Of a DNA stretch of 6,218 nucleotides, positions 1-5,323 are shown in pieces (the first letter of the stretch is position 1; each line of letters starts with the position of its first letter). A program made the translations under genes and the position numbers. The notes under the pieces were generated by a model that was given only the letters and a program-made list of their open reading frames with translations, searched no databases and was not told the DNA's origin. Source of the DNA: an uncultured Ruminococcus sp. (GTDB lineage: Bacteria; Bacillota; Clostridia; Oscillospirales; Ruminococcaceae); assembly GCA_947177715.1 (NCBI GenBank), contig CAMWVM010000104.1:1-6218 (forward strand), read 5' to 3'.

Positions 1-639
1 GTTACACCTCCTGCATCAGAAGCTGAAATGGATTCAGTTGAAGTGCTCAGAGGACCAAACATTAAGCCTTTCCCTGAAACATCACCTCTTGATGAAAGCA
101 TTGAATGCAAGGTTTCACTCAAAGTCGGCGATAACATCACAACAGACCATATTATGCCTGCCGGTGCAAAGATCCTTCCTTTACGTTCAAACATTCCTGC
201 TATTTCACAGCACTGCTTCACTGTATGTGACGAGGAATTCCCAAGACGTGCTAAGAACATGGAAAAATCAATAATCGTAGGCGGTTCTAACTATGGACAA
301 GGTTCATCTCGTGAACACGCTGCACTTGCTCCTCTCTATTTGGGAATCAAAGCTGTTCTTGTAAAATCCTTTGCAAGAATCCACAGAGCAAACCTTATCA
401 ATGCAGGTATTCTTCCTTTGACATTTGTCAATGAAGCTGATTACGATAAGATTTCACAGGGCGACGAAATTGTTCTCGCTGATGTACGCAAGGATATTGA
501 AGCTGACAAGACACAGCTTACAGTTATCAACAAGACAACAGGTGCTGAAATACCTGTTCTCTGTGAATTGACAGGCAGAACAAAAGATATCGTGCTTGCA
601 GGCGGACTTCTTGATTACACAAGAGAGTCTTTAAAATAA
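1..639 (+). CDS. acn: Aconitate hydratase (aconitase), C-terminal part, 5' truncated by the window edge
   Basis: Aconitase interconverts citrate and isocitrate through cis-aconitate in the cytoplasm, using a [4Fe-4S] cluster. The reading frame is open from base 1, so the visible 212 residues are only the C-terminal third. The ATG at 28 is internal, not a start. What remains is the linker and the swivelling domain 4: an early segment with DNITTDHIMPAG (residues 44-55), then GSNYGQGSSREHAALAP (95-111). In the latter, Ser102, Ser103 and Arg104 match the substrate-binding Ser-Ser-Arg of mitochondrial aconitase (family knowledge). The motif KSFARIHRANL follows at 122-132. The cluster-binding cysteines lie upstream, outside the window. 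It sits two genes before isocitrate dehydrogenase, the next enzyme in the pathway, which supports the call. A related hydro-lyase such as homoaconitase is possible but less likely given the SSREHAALAP motif and the neighbour. Confidence 0.95.
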   Translation, partial: VTPPASEAEMDSVEVLRGPNIKPFPETSPLDESIECKVSLKVGDNITTDHIMPAGAKILPLRSNIPAISQHCFTVCDEEFPRRAKNMEKSIIVGGSNYGQGSSREHAALAPLYLGIKAVLVKSFARIHRANLINAGILPLTFVNEADYDKISQGDEIVLADVRKDIEADKTQLTVINKTTGAEIPVLCELTGRTKDIVLAGGLLDYTRESLK

Positions 640-653
640 TTTTAACTAATGTC

Positions 654-686
654 AAAGTGGGACGATGTTAGCATCGTCCCCACTTT
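654..686 (+). terminator. Strong hairpin after aconitase, possible inefficient terminator
   Basis: The arms 654-667 and 672-686 pair over 14 bp with one bulged C, closed by the loop TTAG. It begins 15 bases after the aconitase stop. Only TTT and then AT-rich sequence follow the stem, so it lacks a proper U-tract. It may terminate weakly, stabilise the 3' end of the aconitase mRNA, or allow read-through into the antiporter. Confidence 0.6.
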
Positions 687-744
687 AAATAATAAAAGAA
701 TTAAAATATAACATACGCTTTAATAAAATCGGATTAACACTTCG

Positions 745-752
745 AAAGGAGG
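745..752 (+). promoter_or_regulatory. Ribosome-binding site of the antiporter gene
   Basis: The perfect Shine-Dalgarno sequence AAAGGAGG ends only four bases before the ATG at 757. This spacing is short, but no other start codon lies nearby and the membrane protein begins properly here, so the start is kept. Confidence 0.8.
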
Positions 753-756
753 TTAT

Positions 757-2352
757 ATGTCCGTTTATCTCATATTTTTCTCACTAATAATTCTTTTGTG
801 TATTTTTTGCAATAAGATTTCCGGCAAACTTGGTATACCGGTTCTATTGGCATTCATATGCCTCGGTATGATATTCGGTTCAGACGGTATTTTTAAAATT
901 AATTTTGATAATTATAAATTTGCTGAACAAATATGCTCTGTTGCCTTAATTTTTATAATGTTTTACGGTGGCTTTGGCACAAACTGGAAGTCCGCAAAAC
1001 CGGCAGCCGCAAAAGCCTTGGCTTTATCAACATTGGGAGTGGTTATTACAGCGGCACTGACAGGATTGTTCTGCTATTTTGTACTTCACTTTAAGTTTTT
1101 TGAAAGCCTGCTGTTCGGAGCAGTCATAAGTTCAACCGACGCAGCTTCTGTTTTCTCGGTGCTGCGTTCAAAAGAACTTAATCTAAAGGACAATACAGCG
1201 TCAATTCTTGAAATAGAAAGCGGAAGCAACGATCCTTGCTCCTATATGCTTACAGTTATTATTCTGTCAGTCATGAGCGGCAACACTCAAAGCGGAAAAA
1301 TTCTGCTCACTGTTTTCACCCAGCTTGTTTGGGGAGCTGTGTTCGGTATTGTTTTTGCTGTAATAGCTGTTTTCATTTTTCATCACTTTAAGTTCACAGC
1401 CGGATTTGATAATATTTTTGTTGTGGCAATAGCCATTCTTGCTTTCGCACTTCCGACCTCAATTAATGGAAACGGATATCTGAGCGTTTATATTTTCGGG
1501 ATAATTCTCGGTAACAGTTCATTTAAAAATAAACGCAACCTTGTAATTTTCTTTGACGGAATAACAAGTCTTATGCAAATGACAATTTTCTTTTTGCTGG
1601 GACTTCTTGCATTTCCTTCTCAGATACCGAGCATATTACTGCCGTCATTGGCAATAGCTGTTTTTCTTACTTTTATCGCACGCCCTTTGGCAGTTTTTGC
1701 TTTGCTTGCTCCATTAAAATGCAAGCTGAATCAATTACTTCTTATTTCTTGGTCAGGATTAAGAGGCGCTGCATCTATTGTTTTTGCAATAATGGCAATT
1801 ATCAGCCCTGCTTATACAAAATATGATATTTTTCATATTGTATTCTGCATAGTTTTGTTCTCCATAGCCATTCAGGGAACATTAATTCCTTTTGCAGCAA
1901 AAAAACTTAATATGATTGACGAAAACAGCAATGTCATGAAAACATTTAATGACTATACTGAAGAAGTACCTATTCAGTTTATACAACTTATAATACAAAA
2001 TGATCATCCATGGAAAAATCTTATGATAAAGGATATTCCTTCTCCGCCTGACACACTGATTGTCCTTATTATCAGAAACAAACAAATGGTCGTGCCTAAT
2101 GGTGATACTGTTATTTTGGAAAATGATATTTTGGTTATGAGTGCCCAAGCTTTTAAATATGCTGAAAAAATAAGTCTTAATGAAATTGTGGTTAATCAAA
2201 ATCATAACTGGCTTGATAAAACAGTTGAAGAACTTGATCTAATGCCGCAAAAAATCATAGTAATGATTCAGCGTGAAGGTAAAATCATTATTCCTGACGG
2301 ACAAACTTCAATCAACTTAAATGATATTATTGTTATAAATGAACTTGAATAA
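757..2352 (+). CDS. nhaP2: Potassium(sodium)/proton antiporter, CPA1 family, with two C-terminal RCK_C-like domains
   Basis: This 531-residue inner-membrane protein would exchange K+ or Na+ for protons, controlling cytoplasmic pH and cation content. Residues 1-385 are very hydrophobic, about 12 membrane segments, and fit the Na+/H+ exchanger fold. Family signatures are visible: the SSTDAAS segment (125-131, Asp128), the ESGSNDP motif (154-160, with the Asn158-Asp159 ion-binding pair) and the SGLRGAAS motif (333-340, Arg336). After about residue 400 the chain turns soluble and holds two similar units, about 405-465 and 473-531. Each contains a P-[ND]-G turn followed by a short strand and ND-I-[IL]-V, as in RCK_C (TrkA_C) regulatory domains, which in this family are proposed to sense nucleotides or ions. 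E. coli NhaP2 (CvrA) has a different second regulatory domain. The ion cannot be read from sequence. It lies between the aconitase and isocitrate dehydrogenase genes, an unusual place for a transporter. Confidence 0.9.
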   Translation: MSVYLIFFSLIILLCIFCNKISGKLGIPVLLAFICLGMIFGSDGIFKINFDNYKFAEQICSVALIFIMFYGGFGTNWKSAKPAAAKALALSTLGVVITAALTGLFCYFVLHFKFFESLLFGAVISSTDAASVFSVLRSKELNLKDNTASILEIESGSNDPCSYMLTVIILSVMSGNTQSGKILLTVFTQLVWGAVFGIVFAVIAVFIFHHFKFTAGFDNIFVVAIAILAFALPTSINGNGYLSVYIFGIILGNSSFKNKRNLVIFFDGITSLMQMTIFFLLGLLAFPSQIPSILLPSLAIAVFLTFIARPLAVFALLAPLKCKLNQLLLISWSGLRGAASIVFAIMAIISPAYTKYDIFHIVFCIVLFSIAIQGTLIPFAAKKLNMIDENSNVMKTFNDYTEEVPIQFIQLIIQNDHPWKNLMIKDIPSPPDTLIVLIIRNKQMVVPNGDTVILENDILVMSAQAFKYAEKISLNEIVVNQNHNWLDKTVEELDLMPQKIIVMIQREGKIIIPDGQTSINLNDIIVINELE

Positions 2353-2393
2353 TTATTATGTAAATCAAATATGCTAATGCATAAAAAATAAAC

Positions 2394-2398
2394 GGAGG
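2394..2398 (+). promoter_or_regulatory. Ribosome-binding site of icd
   Basis: GGAGG lies eight bases before the ATG at 2407, an ideal spacing that fixes the start. The gap from the antiporter stop is only 54 bases and holds no terminator hairpin, so read-through from the antiporter is likely. I see no convincing separate promoter in this gap. Confidence 0.85.
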
Positions 2399-2406
2399 TA
2401 ATAAAC

Positions 2407-3621
2407 ATGGCAAAAATTCAGATGAAAACACCACTCGTAGAGATGGACGGAGATGAAATGACCAGAATTATCTGGCAGGAAATCAAGGACATTCTTCTAA
2501 CACCTTACATTGATCTTAACACAGAATACTATGACTTGGGTCTTGTTCACAGAAATGAAACCAATGACCAGGTTACTGTTGATTCAGCTAATGCTACAAA
2601 AAAATACGGTGTTGCTGTTAAATGTGCAACTATTACACCTAACGCTGCAAGGATGCCTGAATACAACCTAAAAGAAATGTGGAAATCCCCTAACGGTACA
2701 ATAAGAGCAATGCTGGACGGTACTGTTTTCAGAACACCTATCCTTGTTAAGGGTATCACACCATATATCCCAACTTGGACAAAGCCTATTACCATTGCCC
2801 GTCATGCTTACGGCGATGTTTACAAGAACGTTGAAATGAAATGTCCGGAAGGTTCTAAGGCTGAGCTTGTCCTCACTGACAAGGACGGAAATGTTTCCAA
2901 GGAAACTATACACGAATTCAAGAATACTGACGGAATTATTCAGGGACTTCACAACCGTTCTGATTCAATCGGTTCATTTGCAAGAGCTTGCTTTAACTTT
3001 GCCCTTGATACTAAGCAGGACGTTTGGTTTGCAACTAAGGACACTATTTCCAAAAAGTACGACCACACTTTCAAGGATATTTTCCAAGAAATTTATGATA
3101 ATGAATACAAGGAGAAGTTTGAAGCTGCCGGCATTGAATATTTCTACACTCTCATAGATGACGCTGTTGCAAGAGTTATCCGTTCTGACGGCGGTTACAT
3201 TTGGGCATGCAAAAACTACGACGGCGACGTTATGTCAGACATGGTTGCTACGGCTTACGGCTCTTTGGCAATGATGACATCTGTTCTTGTTTCTCCGGAC
3301 GGCGTATATGAATATGAAGCTGCTCACGGAACAGTTCAGCGTCACTATTACAAGCATCTTAAAGGCGAAGAAACTTCCACGAACTCAGTTGCTACTCTCT
3401 TTGCATGGACAGGTGCTCTCCGTAAGAGAGGCGAGCTTGATGAAACTCCTGATTTGGTTGACTTTGCCGACAAGCTTGAAAAGGCTACTATTCAGACTAT
3501 TGAAGACGGTGTAATGACAGGAGATTTATACTTGCTCTCAACTCTTGAAAACAAGAAAAAAGTAAACACTGAAGATTTCCTCAAGGAAGTTAACGAAAGA
3601 CTCAAAGTTCTTTTAGGATAA
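2407..3621 (+). CDS. icd: NADP-dependent isocitrate dehydrogenase, eukaryote-like homodimeric class
   Basis: The enzyme oxidatively decarboxylates isocitrate to 2-oxoglutarate and makes NADPH (EC 1.1.1.42). The 404 residues are full length and resemble human IDH1 rather than E. coli Icd. SPNGTIR places Ser94 and Arg100, with Arg109 and Arg132 following at the same numbers as the isocitrate-binding residues of human IDH1. Lys211 and the metal-binding Asp251/Asp274/Asp278 cluster are present in LIDDAVA and [18 protein letters not shown] (305-314) gives Arg313 and His314, which in this class contact the 2'-phosphate of NADPH, so NADP rather than NAD use is expected. With aconitase upstream it forms the oxidative TCA branch, which in fermenting anaerobes mainly supplies 2-oxoglutarate for glutamate synthesis. 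rex follows 91 bases downstream. The assignment is near certain. Confidence 0.98.
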   Translation: MAKIQMKTPLVEMDGDEMTRIIWQEIKDILLTPYIDLNTEYYDLGLVHRNETNDQVTVDSANATKKYGVAVKCATITPNAARMPEYNLKEMWKSPNGTIRAMLDGTVFRTPILVKGITPYIPTWTKPITIARHAYGDVYKNVEMKCPEGSKAELVLTDKDGNVSKETIHEFKNTDGIIQGLHNRSDSIGSFARACFNFALDTKQDVWFATKDTISKKYDHTFKDIFQEIYDNEYKEKFEAAGIEYFYTLIDDAVARVIRSDGGYIWACKNYDGDVMSDMVATAYGSLAMMTSVLVSPDGVYEYEAAHGTVQRHYYKHLKGEETSTNSVATLFAWTGALRKRGELDETPDLVDFADKLEKATIQTIEDGVMTGDLYLLSTLENKKKVNTEDFLKEVNERLKVLLG

Positions 3622-3656
3622 TTAAAACTCAAGTAAATTTAGAATAAATTTTTATC

Positions 3657-3685
3657 AGGCGGCACAGTTTAAGACAGTGCTGCCT
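3657..3685 (+). other. Hairpin in the icd-rex gap
   Basis: AGGCGGCAC (3657-3665) pairs with GTGCTGCCT (3677-3685) over nine positions, one a G-U wobble in RNA, around an 11-base loop. No U-run follows, so it is not a typical terminator. It ends 12 bases before the rex Shine-Dalgarno and could act as a processing site, mRNA stabiliser or partial attenuator that lowers rex output. Confidence 0.55.
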
Positions 3686-3712
3686 ATAAATATGAAAGAA
3701 AGGTTCATTGCT

Positions 3713-4363
3713 ATGCCAAAAAACGGTTCAATATCATCGTCGGTAATAAAGAGGCTCCCTCGTTACTACAGATTTTTAGGAGAACTGAAAAAACAGGGAG
3801 TTGAACGCATTTCATCCCGTGAATTATCGGCTTTAATGAAACTTACGGCTTCTCAAATCAGACAGGATTTAAACTGCTTCGGTGGTTTCGGACAACAGGG
3901 TTATGGTTATCATGTTGACGACCTTCACTGCGAAATCGGAAAAATATTAGGTGTAGACAAAAACTTCAAGACCATACTAATTGGAGCAGGAAATCTTGGA
4001 AGAGCCATAGCAACTCACATAAACTTTGAAACAAGAGGCTGTAAGCTGATCGGCATTTTTGATATCAATCCGGAACTGACTGATATTGAAGTTGCCGGTA
4101 TTAAAATTGCTCACACTGACGAGCTTGAAAAATTCTGCAATGAGAACTCGCCTTTTGTTGCAGTACTCTGCATACCAAAAGTAAACACTCAGGCTATTGC
4201 CGACAAGCTTGTAAGCATGGGCATCAAAGCATTTTGGAACTTTTCTCACTACGATTTAAGCATTGATTATGATAACATTGTTGTACAAAACGTTCACTTA
4301 GGCGACAGCCTTTTACGTTTGACGTACGGTGCAAATATTATTGACAGTCAAAAAACTGAATAA
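3713..4363 (+). CDS. rex: Redox-sensing transcriptional repressor Rex
   Basis: Rex is a dimeric repressor that binds DNA when NAD+ is high and leaves it when NADH binds, de-repressing fermentation and NADH-reoxidising genes. The start is set at the ATG at 3713 because AGAAAGG ends nine bases upstream and the resulting 216 residues match the family length. Longer starts (GTG at 3677, inside a hairpin; ATG at 3692) lack a good ribosome site. Residues 8-75 are the winged-helix domain, with SSRELSALMKLTASQIRQDL as its helix-turn-helix and a GGFGQQGYGY wing. The Rossmann domain follows, with the dinucleotide loop GAGNLG (91-96) and an acidic residue, Asp117, in FDINP for the adenosine ribose. The C-terminus has the swapped-helix region typical of Rex dimers. 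It is the last gene of the block and ends at a strong terminator. No clear TTGTTAA-type Rex operator was found in the window. Confidence 0.96.
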   Translation: MPKNGSISSSVIKRLPRYYRFLGELKKQGVERISSRELSALMKLTASQIRQDLNCFGGFGQQGYGYHVDDLHCEIGKILGVDKNFKTILIGAGNLGRAIATHINFETRGCKLIGIFDINPELTDIEVAGIKIAHTDELEKFCNENSPFVAVLCIPKVNTQAIADKLVSMGIKAFWNFSHYDLSIDYDNIVVQNVHLGDSLLRLTYGANIIDSQKTE

Positions 4364-4372
4364 ATAATCTTT

Positions 4373-4407
4373 TACAAGGTACAGTGTAATGTACCTTGTA
4401 TTTTTTT
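4373..4407 (+). terminator. Intrinsic terminator after rex
   Basis: Perfect 11-bp stem (4373-4383 with 4390-4400), six-base loop GTGTAA, then seven T at 4401-4407. It begins nine bases after the rex stop. The opposite strand has only a short T-run after the stem, so it would serve the convergent - strand gene less well. Confidence 0.93.
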
Positions 4408-4435
4408 GCTGTGTAATAATATTATTTGATATTTA

Positions 4436-4711
4436 TTAAAATGGTCTTTCAGTAATAACAGCAGTTAAAATTAAATCCTTAATCTTAACACCGTCAAGTT
4501 CGTACTCCATTACCTCATCAAGAGTAAGACCATTGGCAATATCTCCTTTATATGCAATCCAAATGTCAAAGCTATTATTATGTCCTTCTATACCGTAATC
4601 TATACCGTTGAATTCAAAACCAACATTTGCTCCGCGTGAAAGATAAAATTTAAATTCTCCCAGTGTTTCAAATTTATAATCATCTGGATTATACACATAT
4701 TTATTCTCCAT
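4436..4711 (-). CDS. Small orphan protein of unknown function (91 residues)
   Basis: I do not recognise this protein. It is acidic, has no signal peptide, membrane segment or cysteine, and looks like a small alpha/beta domain. A short helix, TLGEFKFYLSRG, is followed by the strand-like VGFEFNGIDYGIEG and FDIWIAYKG, then a second helix with TLDEVMEYELDGVKIKDLI. This order (a 'start of helix, F-x-F-x-G-x-x-Y-x-I, late D-G-x-x-[IL]-K-D' layout) reminds me of small uncharacterised proteins common in Clostridia, but that is recollection, not a match. It is very likely real: GGAG lies eight bases before the ATG, and a perfect consensus promoter stands upstream. It converges on rex and has no partner gene, so context gives no function. 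Confidence 0.8.
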   Translation of the reverse strand: MENKYVYNPDDYKFETLGEFKFYLSRGANVGFEFNGIDYGIEGHNNSFDIWIAYKGDIANGLTLDEVMEYELDGVKIKDLILTAVITERPF

Positions 4712-4719
4712 AACTTCAT

Positions 4720-4723
4720 CTCC
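4720..4723 (-). promoter_or_regulatory. Ribosome-binding site of the orphan gene
   Basis: On the - strand GGAG is followed by an eight-base spacer and the ATG at 4711. It decides the start and rules out the overlapping frame that begins further upstream inside the promoter. Confidence 0.75.
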
Positions 4724-4780
4724 GTTTTTAAAATATTTAAACTCAGGAATATTTTCATCATGTTTATTATCATTTTATAA

Positions 4781-4809
4781 ATTATAAAGCGTTTGTTATT
4801 GTTTGTCAA
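4781..4809 (-). promoter_or_regulatory. Perfect consensus sigma-A promoter of the orphan gene
   Basis: On the - strand, TTGACA (4809-4804), a 17-bp spacer and TATAAT (4786-4781) match the consensus at all twelve positions. Transcription would start near 4774, giving a leader of about 60 bases before the ATG at 4711. Such a promoter is strong unless repressed. Confidence 0.88.
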
Positions 4810-4827
4810 TAAAGAGAATGTGTATTA

Positions 4828-4856
4828 TGGGCATTATGAAACAAACTTGGTATAAT
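4828..4856 (+). promoter_or_regulatory. Extended -10 promoter in front of the candidate RNA
   Basis: TATAAT at 4851-4856 is preceded by TGG, giving the extended -10 motif TGnTATAAT. A TGGGCA at 4828-4833 matches four of six -35 bases at 17-bp spacing. The predicted start is at the GGG at 4861-4863. It points away from the orphan-gene promoter, and the two -35 boxes are only 18 bp apart. Confidence 0.7.
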
Positions 4857-4860
4857 TAAC

Positions 4861-5004
4861 GGGATGTCGAGGTGACGTCTCCTACACAGATTTTGCAAAC
4901 TTACCACAGCGAGGTCGAACTATAAATTAACACGAACTGATATCGTGACATGCGCCGTCTGCGCTAAGACCCCCTCACTTATAGCACTTTTTGAGGCTTT
5001 TTTT
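4861..5004 (+). ncRNA. Candidate structured small RNA or long leader, family unknown
   Basis: No reading frame of note lies here, yet the stretch is GC-richer than its flanks and rich in hairpins. An 8-bp stem sits at the predicted 5' end (4861-4868 with 4874-4881, two wobbles, loop GAGGT). Next come CACGA/TCGTG (4931-4935 with 4943-4947, seven-base loop) and GCGC/GCGC (4952-4955 with 4961-4964, five-base loop). It closes with CCTCA/TGAGG (4973-4977 with 4992-4996) followed by seven T (4998-5004), a weak terminator. An extended -10 promoter stands directly upstream. I compared it from memory with tmRNA, RNase P RNA, SRP RNA, 6S RNA, T-boxes and common riboswitches and saw no match; a divergent 6S RNA is not excluded. 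It could act in trans, or be a leader of the EF-G-like gene, although that gene has its own promoter. Confidence 0.5.
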
Positions 5005-5113
5005 GCACGCAAATGTGCAACTTTGTACGAAATATGAACAAAGTTTGTAGCATTGCACAAAACCAACTCAAAATTCTTATGCAAAATCACAAATGTAATT
5101 TTAGGGCGTGCAA
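5003..5113. repeat. Cluster of four TTGCAC motifs in alternating orientation
   Basis: TTGCAC occurs at 5003-5008 and 5053-5058, and its complement GTGCAA at 5015-5020 and 5108-5113. The outer pair extends to the 8-bp inverted repeat TTGCACGC/GCGTGCAA (5003-5010 with 5106-5113). The third and fourth copies extend to CATTGCAC/GTGCAATG (5051-5058 with 5108-5115). They may be protein-binding half-sites, RNA stems, or the ends of a decayed small element; the sequence does not decide. Confidence 0.55.
5019..5045. repeat. 8-bp perfect inverted repeat
   Basis: AACTTTGT (5019-5026) and ACAAAGTT (5038-5045) flank 11 bases. It lies inside the TTGCAC cluster and overlaps its second copy by two bases. 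It could be an operator or an RNA hairpin; no T-run follows, so it is not a terminator. Confidence 0.45.
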
Positions 5114-5115
5114 TG

Positions 5116-5217
5116 ATACTCGTTTTTTTGATAGTAAAAAACTCTTCAGATTGTCAATACACAAAAAAATATTGGAATTTTTGGTTATAATCACGAATAC
5201 TTTTTTATTATGAGGGG
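5116..5217. other. AT-rich spacer without a recognisable gene
   Basis: Most of the 612 bases between 4712 and 5323 are listed as promoters, candidate RNA and repeats. This remaining stretch holds only runs of A and T and one copy of TTTTTGGTTAT (5178-5188), repeated at 5266-5276 on either side of the EF-G promoter. I see no coding region here: the open frame crossing it lacks a ribosome site and has random composition. Confidence 0.5.
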
Positions 5218-5246
5218 TTGCTATTTATGTGAAAATAGTATATAAT
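5218..5246 (+). promoter_or_regulatory. Likely sigma-A promoter of the EF-G-like gene
   Basis: TTGCTA (5218-5223, four of six), a 17-bp spacer and a perfect TATAAT (5241-5246). The start would fall near 5253, leaving a leader of about 70 bases before the TTG at 5324. Confidence 0.7.
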
Positions 5247-5309
5247 TATTTTATGCAGTTAAAACTTTTTGGTTATTTAGCACATATAAACCTGCAAATT
5301 ATAACAGAT

Positions 5310-5316
5310 AGGAGAG
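5310..5316 (+). promoter_or_regulatory. Ribosome-binding site supporting a TTG start
   Basis: AGGAGAG precedes a TTG codon with nine bases between GGAG and the start. No ATG or GTG lies in frame at this distance, so TTG at 5324 is the start. Confidence 0.8.
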
Positions 5317-5323
5317 AACTGTC

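Noticed and set aside
707..712. TATAAC as a -10 box for a separate antiporter promoter.
   Set aside because: No acceptable -35 box at 16-18 bp; AT-rich DNA gives such hexamers by chance.
3677..3712. Longer rex starts at the GTG at 3677 or the ATG at 3692.
   Set aside because: Neither has a ribosome site; 3677 is in a hairpin stem, and the family length fits the ATG at 3713.
4792..4809. On the - strand, TTGACAA followed by TAACAA overlaps the orphan-gene promoter and resembles a Rex operator.
   Set aside because: Spacing is one base short and the left half matches poorly; it is explained by the -35 box and an AT-rich spacer.
4600..4809. Open frame of 69 codons on the - strand overlapping the orphan gene.
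   Set aside because: Its start lies inside the -35 box of the perfect promoter, it has no ribosome site, and the orphan gene frame has all expected signals.
4861..4869. GGGATGTCG also occurs in the tetrahydrofolate riboswitch.
   Set aside because: The other conserved parts, such as the GCGTTAAGTG segment and the closing stem, are absent, and the downstream gene has no folate role.
4910..4980. On the - strand, a GTTCGAC segment and a CACGA/TCGTG stem with a seven-base loop look like the T-loop and anticodon arm of a tRNA.
   Set aside because: The loop lacks T33, the T-stem does not pair, and no acceptor stem or CCA end can be formed.
5128..5157. Possible - strand promoter: TTGACA with TATCAA at 18 bp, pointing toward the candidate RNA.
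   Set aside because: The -10 matches only four of six, and no gene or clear RNA lies downstream on that strand; an antisense transcript cannot be supported.
5013..5213. Open frame of 66 codons on the + strand in the spacer.
   Set aside because: No ribosome site, composition like random AT-rich DNA, and it crosses the repeat cluster.
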